A stretch of 64,000 bases of DNA from Hymenobacter psychrotolerans DSM 18569 (GCF_900142395.1 NZ_FRAS01000002.1:186001-250000), one strand, 5' to 3'; counted from the stretch's first letter, positions 53,015 through 61,992 are shown. A program made the numbers and translations. Notes: generated by a model not told the origin, from the sequence alone.

Positions 53015-54073
53015 CTACAGCAGGTCGGCTAGGTGTTCCATTTCCTGCCGGGCCTGCGCAAACTCGGGCTCCGCACCGTACTCGTTCTGCACCAGTTCCA
53101 CAAACCCGCCCACAATAATGGACAGCACGTGCCGCACCCGGGAGGCAGCCTCCGGGTCGTGGTCGGTGCTTATGTCTACTCCCTGCAGAAACAGGCGCTC
53201 CAGCTCGGGCTGCAGCATGGTCATGGCGCACACCTGCGCGCACCGGTACAGCAGCACCAGTTCGGGCAGCGTAAAGCCCAGCGGCTCGTCGGGGGCGGCG
53301 TTCAGCAGGCGCTGCCGTAGGCGGGGCAGCAGTGGGGTGTGGAAGGCCTCGTTGGCCCCAACGGCACTGGTAAAGGGCGTTTCCAGCGTATCGGGCAGCA
53401 CGTCGGGCAGCGTGGCGGAGAGGCGCATCACCTGCAGCTGGGCTTCCTGAAACGTCATCTGAACGGCCGGCTCCTCGGCTTCCGTGTCGTCCGTTTCGTA
53501 GGCGGGCGCGGCCGGCTGCGCCTCGGGCGGTGTGGCGTGAGGCAGTGGGGGCAGGCTGGGGAGCTGGCGGGCCACAATGCCTTCCAGCTGCAGGGCACCC
53601 AGCGCCAGGCTCTCGGCATCCTCGCCTTCCAGCTGGCCCAGGTACGTGGCAAAGTTGTCGGCGAGTAGCTGCAGGCCGTGCACAAAATGGTCGAGCAGCA
53701 GCTGGGACTGGTGCAGATCGGGGTCCTCGGTCTGCACGTGGCCCGAAAACCCCTGGATGCGCTTGAGCAATTCCAGACCCATCGGGCTGGTGAGGAGCTG
53801 CTCGCCCAGGCGTAGGTACCACAGGAACTCGGTGGGCTGCTGCACCATCACGGTGCCCAGCGACACATCGTCGTGCACGGCCTGCATGGTACTCACGAAG
53901 TCGGCGTCGAGCTCGGTAAGGGCGGCCACTTCCTGCGTGAGGGCCGTGTGCGGGTGCTGGAATACGTGGCGGCACACGCTGTTGACGAGGATAAGAGAGG
54001 TACGCATCTGCGCGTAGAAGCCCGCGGGCAGCCCCCCGTTCATTTCAGTAGCAAAAGAGGAAAAGTCGGACAT
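53015..54073 (-). CDS. Helical protein of unknown function, paralogue 1
   Basis: 352 residues from ATG 54073 (MSDFSSFATEMNGGLPAGFY). No signal peptide or membrane helix; all helix by pattern, with a low-complexity Pro/Ala/Glu stretch (about 195-235) that splits it into halves. Its N terminus (GGLPAGFYAQM) and C-terminal motifs (MTFQEAQLQVMRLSATLPD, FTLPELVLLYRCAQVCAMTM, VLSIIVGGFVELVQNEYG) match those of the gene at 54725-55678. Unknown family. Confidence 0.7.
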   Translation of the reverse strand: MSDFSSFATEMNGGLPAGFYAQMRTSLILVNSVCRHVFQHPHTALTQEVAALTELDADFVSTMQAVHDDVSLGTVMVQQPTEFLWYLRLGEQLLTSPMGLELLKRIQGFSGHVQTEDPDLHQSQLLLDHFVHGLQLLADNFATYLGQLEGEDAESLALGALQLEGIVARQLPSLPPLPHATPPEAQPAAPAYETDDTEAEEPAVQMTFQEAQLQVMRLSATLPDVLPDTLETPFTSAVGANEAFHTPLLPRLRQRLLNAAPDEPLGFTLPELVLLYRCAQVCAMTMLQPELERLFLQGVDISTDHDPEAASRVRHVLSIIVGGFVELVQNEYGAEPEFAQARQEMEHLADLL

Positions 54074-54247
54074 AGACAAAGAGGATAAAGCCGGTTTAAT
54101 AACGGAAAAACCCGCGGATAAACAGCCGCCTGCAGCGCCTGTGTGCCAAGGGGTTCCTTCGGCTGCCCGGCAGAATTCCGGCGGGCCGGCATGGCAAGCT
54201 GCCGGCCTTCGTGTTATGTTTACGGCCTCACCAAGATTTTCCTTTCT

Positions 54248-54577
54248 ATGGCTGACGCCCCCGCTCTCGTTCTGCTCGAATGCCTGGTAGCCGGCACCAC
54301 CCACCGCCCCGGCCTCCGCGACTACGAGCCCAAGCTGCAGCCGGGCCAGTCGTTGGCACTGGAGCGTGAGCCCGCCAGCGCCTACGACGACTGGGCCGTG
54401 CGCGTGCTTACCGACGCTCCCGATGCCATGTGGCTGGGCTACCTGCCCGAGGGCCGCAACGAAACCATTGCCCGCCTGCTCGATGCCGGCTTCCCGCTTT
54501 CAGCCCGCCTCACCCACAAAGCCTGGGAAGACGAGTGGCTGCACCTGGAAATAGAAGTGCTTCTACCGATAAAGTGA
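54248..54577 (+). CDS. HIRAN-domain protein
   Basis: 109 residues from ATG 54248 (MADAPALVLLECLVAGTTHR). The single domain is HIRAN: VAGTTHRPG, LQPGQSLALEREPASAYDDW and WLGYLPEGRNETIARLLDAG. HIRAN domains bind DNA ends or 3' ends and are found in helicases such as HLTF as well as alone in bacteria. Its stop codon TGA (54575-54577) is the first TGA of the octamer array. It stands between two paralogous genes on the opposite strand. Confidence 0.88.
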   Translation: MADAPALVLLECLVAGTTHRPGLRDYEPKLQPGQSLALEREPASAYDDWAVRVLTDAPDAMWLGYLPEGRNETIARLLDAGFPLSARLTHKAWEDEWLHLEIEVLLPIK

Positions 54578-54726
54578 ATGAGTGAATGAGTGAATGAGTG
54601 AATGAGTGAATGAGTGAATGAGTGAATGAGTGAATGAGTGAATGAGTGAATGAGTAGCATTACTGAAAGCCAGTCGTTCGGATAGTCCATTCACTCATTC
54701 ACTCATTTAGTCATGCACTCATTGCT
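54574..54726. repeat. Octamer tandem repeat with inverted arm at a convergent gene end
   Basis: Exactly ten copies of GTGAATGA (54574-54653), a 33-bp spacer, then five degenerate copies on the other strand: CCATTCAC, TCATTCAC, TCATTTAG, TCATGCAC, TCATTGCT (54687-54726). The copies take over the stop codons of both flanking genes (54577 plus, 54725 minus). The same design, with other units, is at 40268-40380 and 44657-44724. Confidence 0.92.
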
Positions 54727-55678
54727 ACAGCGCGTCGGCGAGGGCCAGCACCTGCTGGCGGGCCTGCTGCAGCGCCGGCTCCTGCGGAAACGTGTATTGC
54801 ACCCAGCGCGTGAAGCCGCTCACGATTTCGCCCACGGCTTGGCGTCCGCTGGGCTCCGGCGCGGCCGGCGAGGCGGCGGCTTCCTCGGGAGAAACGCTCG
54901 GAAAAATGCTACCCAGCCCCACCTTCTCCAGCACCTCCGACACAAATACCATCCCGCAGACCTGCATAGCCTGGTACAGCTGCACCAGCTCGGGCATGGT
55001 CAGGGCGAAATCCTGGGCCGGCTCCAGGGTGCTGAGGCGCTCTATAATAGGCTCCAGAGCGGCCGGGCGCAGCGCCGGAAGTTCGGCCACGGCCTGCAGA
55101 AACGGATGCTCGCCAGCCTCGGGCAGTGAGTGTACCAGCAGCAGCGCCAGCCGCATCATCTGCAGCTGCGGCTCCGTGAACCGAATGGTAGCAGCCGGAG
55201 CCGGGTGGGCCGCCACATAGTGGCTGAAGGCCTCCTCTACGTGCAGGCGGTGCATTCCCAGCGTTTCGGCCGCCGGCAGTTGCTCTTCCAGCAGCGCCAG
55301 AAACGCGCCGCTTAGCTCCAGGCAGTAGCTTTTCAGGGCCTGCATCTGTGCCGTATCAATAGCCATCTGCTGCTGCACGTAGCCGAGCACCGGGGCCGCC
55401 AGCGTAGTGTCGAGGGTGAGGCGGCCGAGCAGGAGCAGGTCGTAGAGGGCGCGCGGCTGGGCCTGCAGGGTCTGTAGCAGCTGGTCGTGGCTGGCAATGG
55501 TATTCAGTTCCGCTACGCGCAGCGTGTTCAGGCCGGTAAGAGCCATCAGCTGTAGCAGCGGGGCATCCTGCGGCCGGCTCAGCAGCTCGGCGCAAGCCAT
55601 GCCGTGCAGACTCAGGCAGTGCGCCAGCTGGTCGTAGAAGTCGGCCGGAATGGTGTGGAGCCAGTTGTCGGAGGGCAT
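54725..55678 (-). CDS. Helical protein of unknown function, paralogue 2
   Basis: 317 residues from ATG 55678 (MPSDNWLHTIPADFYDQLAH). All-helical, no signal. It matches the 53015-54073 protein at the N terminus (IPADFYDQL versus LPAGFYAQM) and C terminus (FTEPQLQMMRLALLLVHSLPE; LTMPELVQLYQAMQVCGMVF; VGEIVSGFTRWVQYTFPQE). A TATCTTTG box (55710-55717) is 31 bp upstream. Unknown family. Confidence 0.7.
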   Translation of the reverse strand: MPSDNWLHTIPADFYDQLAHCLSLHGMACAELLSRPQDAPLLQLMALTGLNTLRVAELNTIASHDQLLQTLQAQPRALYDLLLLGRLTLDTTLAAPVLGYVQQQMAIDTAQMQALKSYCLELSGAFLALLEEQLPAAETLGMHRLHVEEAFSHYVAAHPAPAATIRFTEPQLQMMRLALLLVHSLPEAGEHPFLQAVAELPALRPAALEPIIERLSTLEPAQDFALTMPELVQLYQAMQVCGMVFVSEVLEKVGLGSIFPSVSPEEAAASPAAPEPSGRQAVGEIVSGFTRWVQYTFPQEPALQQARQQVLALADAL

Positions 55679-55709
55679 TGCGTGGGGTGGTAGGAGTGGC
55701 AAATCAGGC

Positions 55710-55717
55710 CAAAGATA
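55710..55717 (-). promoter_or_regulatory. -7 promoter box of paralogue 2
   Basis: TATCTTTG on the minus strand, 31 bp before the ATG at 55678. Confidence 0.5.
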
Positions 55718-55842
55718 CGGCCATCCTGCCGCGCCCGGCCCATGTTCAGTTGCCCGCCTCCACTCCTAAACGAAAATGCGCCCCATGCTGCGCCCACCGA
55801 AACACGCCCAGACACCTGCTTATATGCAGGGCGTTCTGGTGG

Positions 55843-56538
55843 CTATTTCAGCAGGGTGTAGCCAATGCGGAAAGCCCCGGCGGGAGCTAAGCGCGTTTTG
55901 TTGCCAGGGTCGGGGGTAGCGGCCAGAAAGTTCTGGTTGGGAGCGTCAAAAATCGGATTGGCGGTGCGGTCATTCAGCGTCTGGTAGCGCACCTCCCGCT
56001 GCCGCACGCCCAGGCCCAGCGCCATATCCAGCCAGAAGCGCTGGCCAAGCCGCCGCATCATACCGGCTTTCAGAGCGGCTCCGCGCACGTTCCGCTCAAT
56101 ATGAGCCTGATCATATGCCCGGCGCTCATCTCCGCGCTCATAGGTGCCGCTTTTCAGGTCGTAGCTCTGCGGCACATAAAACGCCTCGGCCGCTACGTAC
56201 CATTGCTGCCGCTCGGAGCGCGGAATGTAATAGCGGCCTTCCAGCTTGAATTTCTGGTAGCGGATGTTGGCCTTACTCTGATTCCAGTAAAACAGCTGCA
56301 GAGGTGTAAACTTGAAGCCATAGTCAATCTCCAGCCCAATGCGCGGCACCGGCCGAAACTCCAGTCCCAGCATCAGCGCGCTGGTACTGGGGTCCAGCAG
56401 CGTCAAGGGAGACGTCTTGAGCAGAAGGCGCTCAGAATGCAGCTGCCGCAAAGGAGGCAAGCCAGCCAATTGGCTTTGGGCCAGGGCTGAAGTGGAAAGG
56501 GCTATTCCGGCGGCTGCAAGCAAAAAGGAAGACGTCAT
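55843..56538 (-). CDS. DUF3575-like outer-membrane protein
   Basis: 231 residues. Signal peptide MTSSFLLAAAGIALSTSALA, then an N-terminal helix-strand and a barrel of short strands: SPLTLLDPSTSALMLGLEFR and IGLEIDYGFKFTPLQLFYW resemble DUF3575. The rest has strands with aromatic ends (QWYVAAEAFYVPQS, RFWLDMALGLGVRQ). It probably lies in the outer membrane. A TATATTTG box is 41 bp upstream. The family call is moderate. Confidence 0.7.
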   Translation of the reverse strand: MTSSFLLAAAGIALSTSALAQSQLAGLPPLRQLHSERLLLKTSPLTLLDPSTSALMLGLEFRPVPRIGLEIDYGFKFTPLQLFYWNQSKANIRYQKFKLEGRYYIPRSERQQWYVAAEAFYVPQSYDLKSGTYERGDERRAYDQAHIERNVRGAALKAGMMRRLGQRFWLDMALGLGVRQREVRYQTLNDRTANPIFDAPNQNFLAATPDPGNKTRLAPAGAFRIGYTLLK

Positions 56539-56579
56539 GGAGGAGCGGCTGTGGTGGGAGCTGGCACTAAGCCGGCTAC

Positions 56580-56587
56580 CAAATATA
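56580..56587 (-). promoter_or_regulatory. -7 promoter box of the DUF3575-like gene
   Basis: TATATTTG on the minus strand, 41 bp before the start at 56538. Confidence 0.5.
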
Positions 56588-56747
56588 TCTGTTCGCGGCC
56601 ATAACTGCCACCCGGAGCGGCAGATAAAAATGAAAATACTATTGAGATTAGTAAAATAGTAGGGTGACGCTATTTTTTTGCTAAAAAGGGGACAATCTGC
56701 CGGCTGCAGGTGTTACCTTGCTGCTACCAACTTTCACCCTTCGTACT

Positions 56748-57788
56748 ATGCGCGAACCGTTTCTAACCGGCGGCAACGACCACATGGACGCTACCGAAAA
56801 AGACATTGACAAGGCGCTCCGCCCCCTTTCCTTCGACGACTTTGCCGGGCAGGATAAAGTGGTGGAGAACCTGAAGATTTTCGTGGCCGCGGCCCGCCAG
56901 CGCGGTGATGCTCTCGACCATGTGCTGTTGCACGGCCCTCCCGGCTTGGGCAAAACCACTCTCTCGCACATCATCGCCAACGAGCTGCAGTCGGGTATCA
57001 AAATGACCAGCGGCCCCGTGCTCGATAAGCCGTCGGATCTGGCCGGCCTGCTCACCAATCTGGAGCCGCACGACGTGCTGTTCATTGATGAGATTCACCG
57101 GCTCAATCCCGTAGTTGAGGAGTATCTGTATTCGGCTATGGAGGACTACCGCATCGATATTATGCTCGATTCGGGCCCGAATGCGCGCTCGGTCCAGATT
57201 TCGTTGTCGCCGTTCACGCTGATTGGGGCTACCACCCGCTCCGGCATGCTCACCTCGCCGCTGCGGGCCCGTTTCGGCATCAGCTCCCGCCTCGAATACT
57301 ACGATTCCAAGCTGCTGACCAGCATTGTGCAGCGTTCTTCCGAGATTCTGGGCACTCCGATCTATGAGGACGCGGCCTTCGAAATTGCGCGCCGCTCGCG
57401 CGGGACGCCGCGTATCGCTAACAACCTGCTGCGCCGCACCCGCGACTTTGCCCAAATCAAGGGTGATGGTACCATCACGGTAGATATTGCTCAGTTTGCC
57501 CTCAACGCCCTCGACGTAGACGCCCGCGGCCTCGACGACATGGACAAGCGCATCCTGAGCACCATCATCGACAAGTTCAAGGGTGGTCCGGTGGGCCTCA
57601 GCACCATTGCCACGGCCTGCGGCGAAGAAGCCGAAACCATCGAGGAAGTGTACGAGCCGTTCCTGATTCAGGAAGGCTACATCAAGCGCACCAGCCGCGG
57701 CCGCGAAGCCACCGAGCACGCCTACCAGCACCTCGGCAAGCTCATGCCCCAGCACCTGCGCGGCAACACCGGCGAGCTGTTCAGCTAA
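56748..57788 (+). CDS. ruvB: Holliday junction branch migration ATPase RuvB
   Basis: 346 residues from ATG 56748 ([20 protein letters not shown]); a further ATG upstream (56718) is not supported. Walker [13 protein letters not shown], Walker [21 protein letters not shown], sensor 1 [19 protein letters not shown], and the winged-helix C-terminal part ([20 protein letters not shown] ... [20 protein letters not shown]). It drives branch migration with RuvA. A TACCTTGC box precedes it. A long 32-bp-stem hairpin follows the stop codon. Confidence 0.98.
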   Translation: MREPFLTGGNDHMDATEKDIDKALRPLSFDDFAGQDKVVENLKIFVAAARQRGDALDHVLLHGPPGLGKTTLSHIIANELQSGIKMTSGPVLDKPSDLAGLLTNLEPHDVLFIDEIHRLNPVVEEYLYSAMEDYRIDIMLDSGPNARSVQISLSPFTLIGATTRSGMLTSPLRARFGISSRLEYYDSKLLTSIVQRSSEILGTPIYEDAAFEIARRSRGTPRIANNLLRRTRDFAQIKGDGTITVDIAQFALNALDVDARGLDDMDKRILSTIIDKFKGGPVGLSTIATACGEEAETIEEVYEPFLIQEGYIKRTSRGREATEHAYQHLGKLMPQHLRGNTGELFS

Positions 57789-57792
57789 CCCA

Positions 57793-57886
57793 GCATTCTA
57801 AGCACAGCAAAGGGCCTTATTACGCCGCCGTCATCCTGAAATGACTTATGGTTACGTAATAAGGCCCTTTGCTGTGCTTAGAATGC
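57793..57886. terminator. Very long hairpin, 32-bp perfect arms
   Basis: Arms 57793-57824 and 57855-57886 are exact complements (core AGCACAGCAAAGGGCC), loop 30 nt. It begins 5 bp after the ruvB stop codon and ends 31 bp before the queG start. It probably terminates ruvB transcription before the queG promoter. Confidence 0.75.
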
Positions 57887-57917
57887 CGTATTCTTGTGCT
57901 TCATTCTATCTGGCGCC

Positions 57918-58850
57918 ATGCTCCCAACCGCTCTTTATACTGCCTTTATCAAGCAACGCGCGGCGGAGTTGGGCTTTATGTACTGCGGTATTTCCAGGGC
58001 CGAGTTTCTGGAGGAAGAAGCGCCGCGCCTCGAAAACTGGCTCAGCCGCAACATGCATGGCCAGATGGGCTACATGGCCAACCACTTCGATAAGCGCCTC
58101 GACCCGCGTCTGCTCGTGGACGGGGCCAAGTCGGTGATTTCACTGCTGCTCAACTACTACCCGCCCCAGGAAACCCAGCAACCCGACGACACGCTCAAAG
58201 TCAGCAAGTACGCCTACGGCCGCGACTACCACTTCGTCATCAAAGACAAGCTGAAAACCTTGCTGGCGGCCATGCAGGAGGAAATAGGGGAGGTGGGCGG
58301 CCGGGTGTTCGTCGATTCGGCGCCGGTGATGGACAAGGCCTGGGCCAAGCGCAGCGGGGCCGGCTGGATGGGCAAAAACACCAACCTGATTACGCCCGGC
58401 GCGGGCTCGTTCTACTTCATTGCCGAGCTGATTGTGGACGTGGAGCTGGACTACGACGGCCCCATCAAGGACTATTGCGGCACCTGCACCAAATGCCTGG
58501 ACGCCTGCCCCACTGGCGCCATCACCGAGCCCTACGTGGTAGACGGCAGCAAATGTATCAGCTACTTCACCATCGAGCTGAAAGACCAGATTCCGCGGGA
58601 AGTGGAAGGCAAGTTCGGCAACTGGGTGTTCGGCTGCGACATCTGCCAGGACGTGTGCCCCTGGAACCGGTTCGTGAAGCCGCACCAGGAGCCGCAGTTT
58701 AATCCGCACCCCGGCCTGAAAGACCTCAAGGCTTCCGACTGGCAGGAAATCACGCACGAATTGTTTTCGGAGCTGTTTCGGCAGTCGGCGGTGAAGCGTA
58801 CGGGCTACGTGGGGCTGCAGCGCAATATCCGGTTCGTGACGGGCGAGTAG
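57918..58850 (+). CDS. queG: Epoxyqueuosine reductase QueG
   Basis: 310 residues from ATG 57918 ([20 protein letters not shown]). The two [4Fe-4S] cluster motifs are present: [16 protein letters not shown] and [15 protein letters not shown]. The N-terminal part has the substrate/cobalamin domain with [16 protein letters not shown] and [20 protein letters not shown]. It performs the last step of queuosine synthesis in tRNA by reducing epoxyqueuosine with cobalamin. The HEAT-like C-terminal extension seen in some QueG is absent or short. Confidence 0.97.
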   Translation: MLPTALYTAFIKQRAAELGFMYCGISRAEFLEEEAPRLENWLSRNMHGQMGYMANHFDKRLDPRLLVDGAKSVISLLLNYYPPQETQQPDDTLKVSKYAYGRDYHFVIKDKLKTLLAAMQEEIGEVGGRVFVDSAPVMDKAWAKRSGAGWMGKNTNLITPGAGSFYFIAELIVDVELDYDGPIKDYCGTCTKCLDACPTGAITEPYVVDGSKCISYFTIELKDQIPREVEGKFGNWVFGCDICQDVCPWNRFVKPHQEPQFNPHPGLKDLKASDWQEITHELFSELFRQSAVKRTGYVGLQRNIRFVTGE

Positions 58851-58860
58851 CCTGGGCACT

Positions 58861-58911
58861 AAAAAGCCGGCCCGGTGGCAGTCATTTCAGACTGTACCGG
58901 GCCGGCTTTTT
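58861..58911. terminator. Terminator after queG
   Basis: 16-bp stem AAAAAGCCGGCCCGGT (58861-58876) with 58896-58911, loop 19 nt, ending in five T. It serves the convergent small gene too. Confidence 0.92.
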
Positions 58912-58926
58912 AGATAAAGAAGTAGG

Positions 58927-59121
58927 CTATACCGCGGCAGGCTGGGTGAACACGCGGTTCAGGATGCGGCGGTAAAGGGTAGAGAACTGCTCGTAGCACC
59001 ATTCTTTCAGCTGAGTCAACTCAACGGGCAGCAACATGCGCAGTGCCTTGCGTAACTCCTTCTCAAACAGAATTTTATCGAAGCTGACTTTGAGAAGAAT
59101 GGTTTTGGCGTATTCCAACAT
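58927..59121 (-). CDS. Small conserved-looking protein of unknown function
   Basis: 64 residues, soluble, mostly helical (MLEYAKTILLKVSFDKILFE, then ELRKALRMLLPVELTQLKEW). No signal peptide. The length and style suggest a conserved Cytophagales protein of unknown role. It converges with queG (terminator between). The region 59122-59388 is 267 bp without a gene: AT-rich, with a terminator of the ferritin-like operon at 59321-59348. Confidence 0.65.
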   Translation of the reverse strand: MLEYAKTILLKVSFDKILFEKELRKALRMLLPVELTQLKEWCYEQFSTLYRRILNRVFTQPAAV

Positions 59122-59320
59122 TGTTGAAAGCTTGTTTTCGGGTGGGTTAGGGCGGAAAATGAGGACAGGGTCGTTATACGGAAGAACTGCTTGTTTGCTG
59201 TTCCGTAGCCGGGCAGTTGCCGTTCTTTGCTGAAAGTTACAACTAATAATTGGCTGCGTTATAAAGAAAGAGCGGGGTGGAAAAGTTCAGACATTCTCAC
59301 AAACGGGCATAAAAACGAAA

Positions 59321-59348
59321 AAGCAGCGGCTTGGGTTAGCCACTGCTT
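59321..59348 (-). terminator. Terminator of the second ferritin-like pair
   Basis: Stem of 6+4 bp with one C/A mismatch (59321-59331 with 59338-59348), loop 6 nt; 41 bp past the stop codon at 59389. T-rich after the hairpin on the minus strand. Confidence 0.7.
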
Positions 59349-59388
59349 CTCAAAAAATCAGTCGTTTTACGACGCTCAGTAAGGTTTT

Positions 59389-60255
59389 TTAGTAACTGAA
59401 AAGGGCCAGTACTGCCTGCGTCTGATCGGTGTTTAGAGGCTCATCAAAGGCTTCCGGGACGCCCTGCGTCAGGATGTTGGTGCCGGGGTAGCCAATGGGC
59501 AGCAGCTGGAACGGTACGGGCCGGGTGTTGGAGAGGTATTGCTTCAGGGCATCCTCGCCTTCGTACACTACGTCCGTCTTCCCGGCTACCGTAATGCTGG
59601 CGTCGGTGGGGCTGGGCCAGGGCTTCACGGTGGCGCCGCGCTGCTTGCGCATCAGGCGGATGCGGGCTGCGTGGCGGGCCTCGGTGGCGTGCAGCTGCAA
59701 TACCGTCTGCACGATAAAGGCATTGTTAAGAAATTCCACTTGACCTTTGTAAGCACGCACCGCCGCATCTTCCAGCAATTGAGCAACCTGCAGAAACTGG
59801 TCGAAATCGGTGAAGACGTTGGCAAACAGGGCAGGCTGCGTGCCGTTTTTGGTGCCCGTAAAGTCGAAGTTGGGAGCCGCAATGGCTGTGCTGCCCGAGC
59901 TGGTAATAGCGTCCGTCAGGAGCACAATATGCTGCTGCTGGTGCCGCTGCATAGCTGCAACGGACGCCCGGAACGTAGGATCAGCCGGAAAAAAGGGCAC
60001 CGTAAGGGCCAGCGCGCGGGAGTACAGAGCTTCCTGCAACCGCTCAATCTGCAAAAACAGATTCAGAGAATCGAGGATGGTGAGCGTGGTGCGGGCCTGC
60101 GCAGGCAGGGCAGCCAGCCCGAAGGGCAAGGCAGCGGCCAGCGCCTTTGCGCCGAAGCGGCTCAAATTCTCCAGCGCCTCCCGCCGTGGCGCCGACTGCT
60201 CCAGTTGGTTCGGATTGATTTCGGCCAGCTCGGCCAGAAGTTTCAGAATATTCAT
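59389..60255 (-). CDS. Ferritin-like protein B2 (pfam13668-like)
   Basis: 288 residues. N-terminal signal-like helix with a twin-Arg run (SAPRREALENLSRFGAKALA), then the four-helix ferritin-like bundle. Ligand positions: Glu71 (IERLQEALY), third helix Glu (LLEDAAVRAY) and ExxH in the last helix (EARHAARI). In helix B the expected E-x-x-H reads Q106-x-x-H109, so one carboxylate is missing. Fourth gene of the cluster, 13 bp after A2 on the same strand. It probably lies outside the cytoplasm, with unknown metal. Confidence 0.85.
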   Translation of the reverse strand: MNILKLLAELAEINPNQLEQSAPRREALENLSRFGAKALAAALPFGLAALPAQARTTLTILDSLNLFLQIERLQEALYSRALALTVPFFPADPTFRASVAAMQRHQQQHIVLLTDAITSSGSTAIAAPNFDFTGTKNGTQPALFANVFTDFDQFLQVAQLLEDAAVRAYKGQVEFLNNAFIVQTVLQLHATEARHAARIRLMRKQRGATVKPWPSPTDASITVAGKTDVVYEGEDALKQYLSNTRPVPFQLLPIGYPGTNILTQGVPEAFDEPLNTDQTQAVLALFSY

Positions 60256-60268
60256 GGCAGGCAGCGCC

Positions 60269-60967
60269 TTAAGTAGTCGGCAGAAAATCCGTAGAGATAG
60301 GCACGGGAATGAACGGCTGGATCAGGGCCACCACCTCCAGCGGCGTTTTGGCTGCATCGAGGCCGGTAGTGCCGATACCCGTGGCCCAGGAGCCGGGCTG
60401 TACCAGCTCCTGCACCAGGGTAGCGTGGCGGGCTTCTACGGAGGCAATTTTCCCCAGCAGCTTCAGGAAAGGCGCCGTCAGGTGCTTGCCCGCGCCGTTG
60501 TAAGCGGCTACCCCAATGTTTTCCAGAAGCTGAGCAGCGGCCCATACCCCGGCGCGCGTGGTGAGCGTCAGGGAAGAGAAGTCGAAGGTGAGCGGCGTCA
60601 CGAAGCTGTTGTCGTAGACGTTGGTGCCCAGGGCATATTTCAGATACTCGCGGTGAATAAGCTCATGGTCACGCAGATCCGTCAGATAAGCCAGTTCGCC
60701 GGGCAGCAGGTCGGCGGGAGGCGTTGCTACTACCTTGTCGTAGAAAGCCGCTTCCAGCTGCTCCAGCAGATAGGCGTAGTTGAGGATATTGTTGTCGAGG
60801 CTGTCCTTTGTGGCAATGACCAACTGCTGGGTAAACGTGCCCGGGTTGGGCGTGTCGTCTTTGGCACAGCCGGCCAGCACCAGGGCAGAGGCAGCCGCTC
60901 CGGCCCCGGCCACGCGGAAGAAAGAACGGCGGTGGAGCGTACGCGCCAGAAATGAGTTGTCGTGCAT
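60269..60967 (-). CDS. Ferritin-like lipoprotein A2, twin-arginine signal
   Basis: 232 residues. N-terminal twin-arginine motif HRRSFFRV and a lipobox LAGC (Cys34), then the ferritin-like bundle: LLEQLEAAFY (helix A), HELIHREYL (helix B, E102 and H105), LLENIGVAAY (helix C) and EARHATLV (helix D). The four ligand motifs are intact. It precedes B2 by 13 bp. The TAT signal suggests a cofactor- or metal-loaded export. Confidence 0.88.
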   Translation of the reverse strand: MHDNSFLARTLHRRSFFRVAGAGAAASALVLAGCAKDDTPNPGTFTQQLVIATKDSLDNNILNYAYLLEQLEAAFYDKVVATPPADLLPGELAYLTDLRDHELIHREYLKYALGTNVYDNSFVTPLTFDFSSLTLTTRAGVWAAAQLLENIGVAAYNGAGKHLTAPFLKLLGKIASVEARHATLVQELVQPGSWATGIGTTGLDAAKTPLEVVALIQPFIPVPISTDFLPTT

Positions 60968-61072
60968 AAGAAAAGGTGTCGGTGGAGCAGACCAACAAAT
61001 GCGCCCGGCACCGATTCAACAAAGATAGTCTGTTATGGTGGGATGCTCTAACCCGGGAGAAGGTTGCACAAA

Positions 61073-61098
61073 AAAGGCGCCCCGTATAGGGCGCCTTT
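61073..61098 (-). terminator. Terminator of the first ferritin-like pair
   Basis: 10-bp stem AAAGGCGCCC with 6-nt loop (61073-61082 with 61089-61098) followed on the minus strand by T residues; 24 bp past the stop of B1. Confidence 0.85.
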
Positions 61099-61122
61099 CT
61101 CTAAAAAGCAGGAGCAGTATGC

Positions 61123-61992
61123 CTAAAACGTGACAACTGAGCGCGCAATATTTACGACGGTGGTGTTGTCGAGTCCTTCATCGAAAGCTTCGCTCACTTC
61201 AGCAGCCGTGTAGGTGTTGCCGCCCACCGAAGTCAGCGTCAGGCCACCCTGGGACAAATTGCCCTCGGCCGGGAAAGTAGCCGCGGGGTTGCCAGCGGCA
61301 TATACCGGTGCCGGCGCACCGTTGCCTTCGGCGTTGGTGATCCAGCCAAACTGCTGAATGCCGCCGGCAGCGGTGGCGCGGCGCATATAGCGGATGTGGG
61401 AAGCATGCCGGGCCTCTACTGAGTGAATCTGCAACGCTACCGTCAGCAGGTTCACCACGTTGCCGCCCACAGTAGGGTTCAGCGTGCGCGGAATATTGGT
61501 AGCCTGGCCTTTGTAGGCCCGTACGCCGGTGTCCTCAAATGCCTGAGCAAACGTCAGGAACGTAGGATAGTTGGAAAAAGCGGTGCCAAAGTTGAAGCTG
61601 GCCGGCCGGGGATTAGCCGAAGTACCCAGCGCCGCCTTCAGCAGGTTTACGTGGGCCGTTTCGTGGTTCTTGATGGTCTGGATGGCACCGCGGGCAGCGC
61701 TGCCGGTCGTCAGGTTGGCGGCCAGCGTAGGAGCGGCCAGCGCCTGGGCGTAGAAGTCTTCCTCCAGGTACTCCAGTAGCAGCGCGTAGTTCAGAATATC
61801 GTTGGCATTAGCTAGCGTCTGCTGGCCTACAGCCTTGTTGAAAGCCGAGCCGATGGCAATAGGAGCAGCCGCCAGCGCCATTTTGCGCGTGATGTCGCCG
61901 AGGGCCGAAAGGGCGCTACGGCGGTGGGTCAGGCGGTCCATGATTTCAGGATCAACCTTCTCTATCTCGGATATTATTTGAAACAGGTTCAT
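61123..61992 (-). CDS. Ferritin-like protein B1 (pfam13668-like)
   Basis: 289 residues. Twin-Arg helix (LTHRRSALSALGDITRKMAL), then a ferritin-like bundle with LLEYLEEDFY (helix A), HETAHVNLL (E111 and H114), an aligned Glu in helix C (AFEDTGVRAY) and EARHASHI (helix D). The C-terminal region (about 215-289) is Gly/Ala-rich. It follows A1 by 32 bp and is the second gene of the first pair. Confidence 0.88.
   Translation of the reverse strand: MNLFQIISEIEKVDPEIMDRLTHRRSALSALGDITRKMALAAAPIAIGSAFNKAVGQQTLANANDILNYALLLEYLEEDFYAQALAAPTLAANLTTGSAARGAIQTIKNHETAHVNLLKAALGTSANPRPASFNFGTAFSNYPTFLTFAQAFEDTGVRAYKGQATNIPRTLNPTVGGNVVNLLTVALQIHSVEARHASHIRYMRRATAAGGIQQFGWITNAEGNGAPAPVYAAGNPAATFPAEGNLSQGGLTLTSVGGNTYTAAEVSEAFDEGLDNTTVVNIARSVVTF

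Noticed and set aside
52965..53975. Long open frame that appears to extend DUF4268 to 490 residues
   Set aside because: The upstream two thirds are an antisense reading of the 53015-54073 gene with Arg/Ala/Pro-rich low-complexity sequence. The DUF4268 domain and a promoter box both place the start at 52964.
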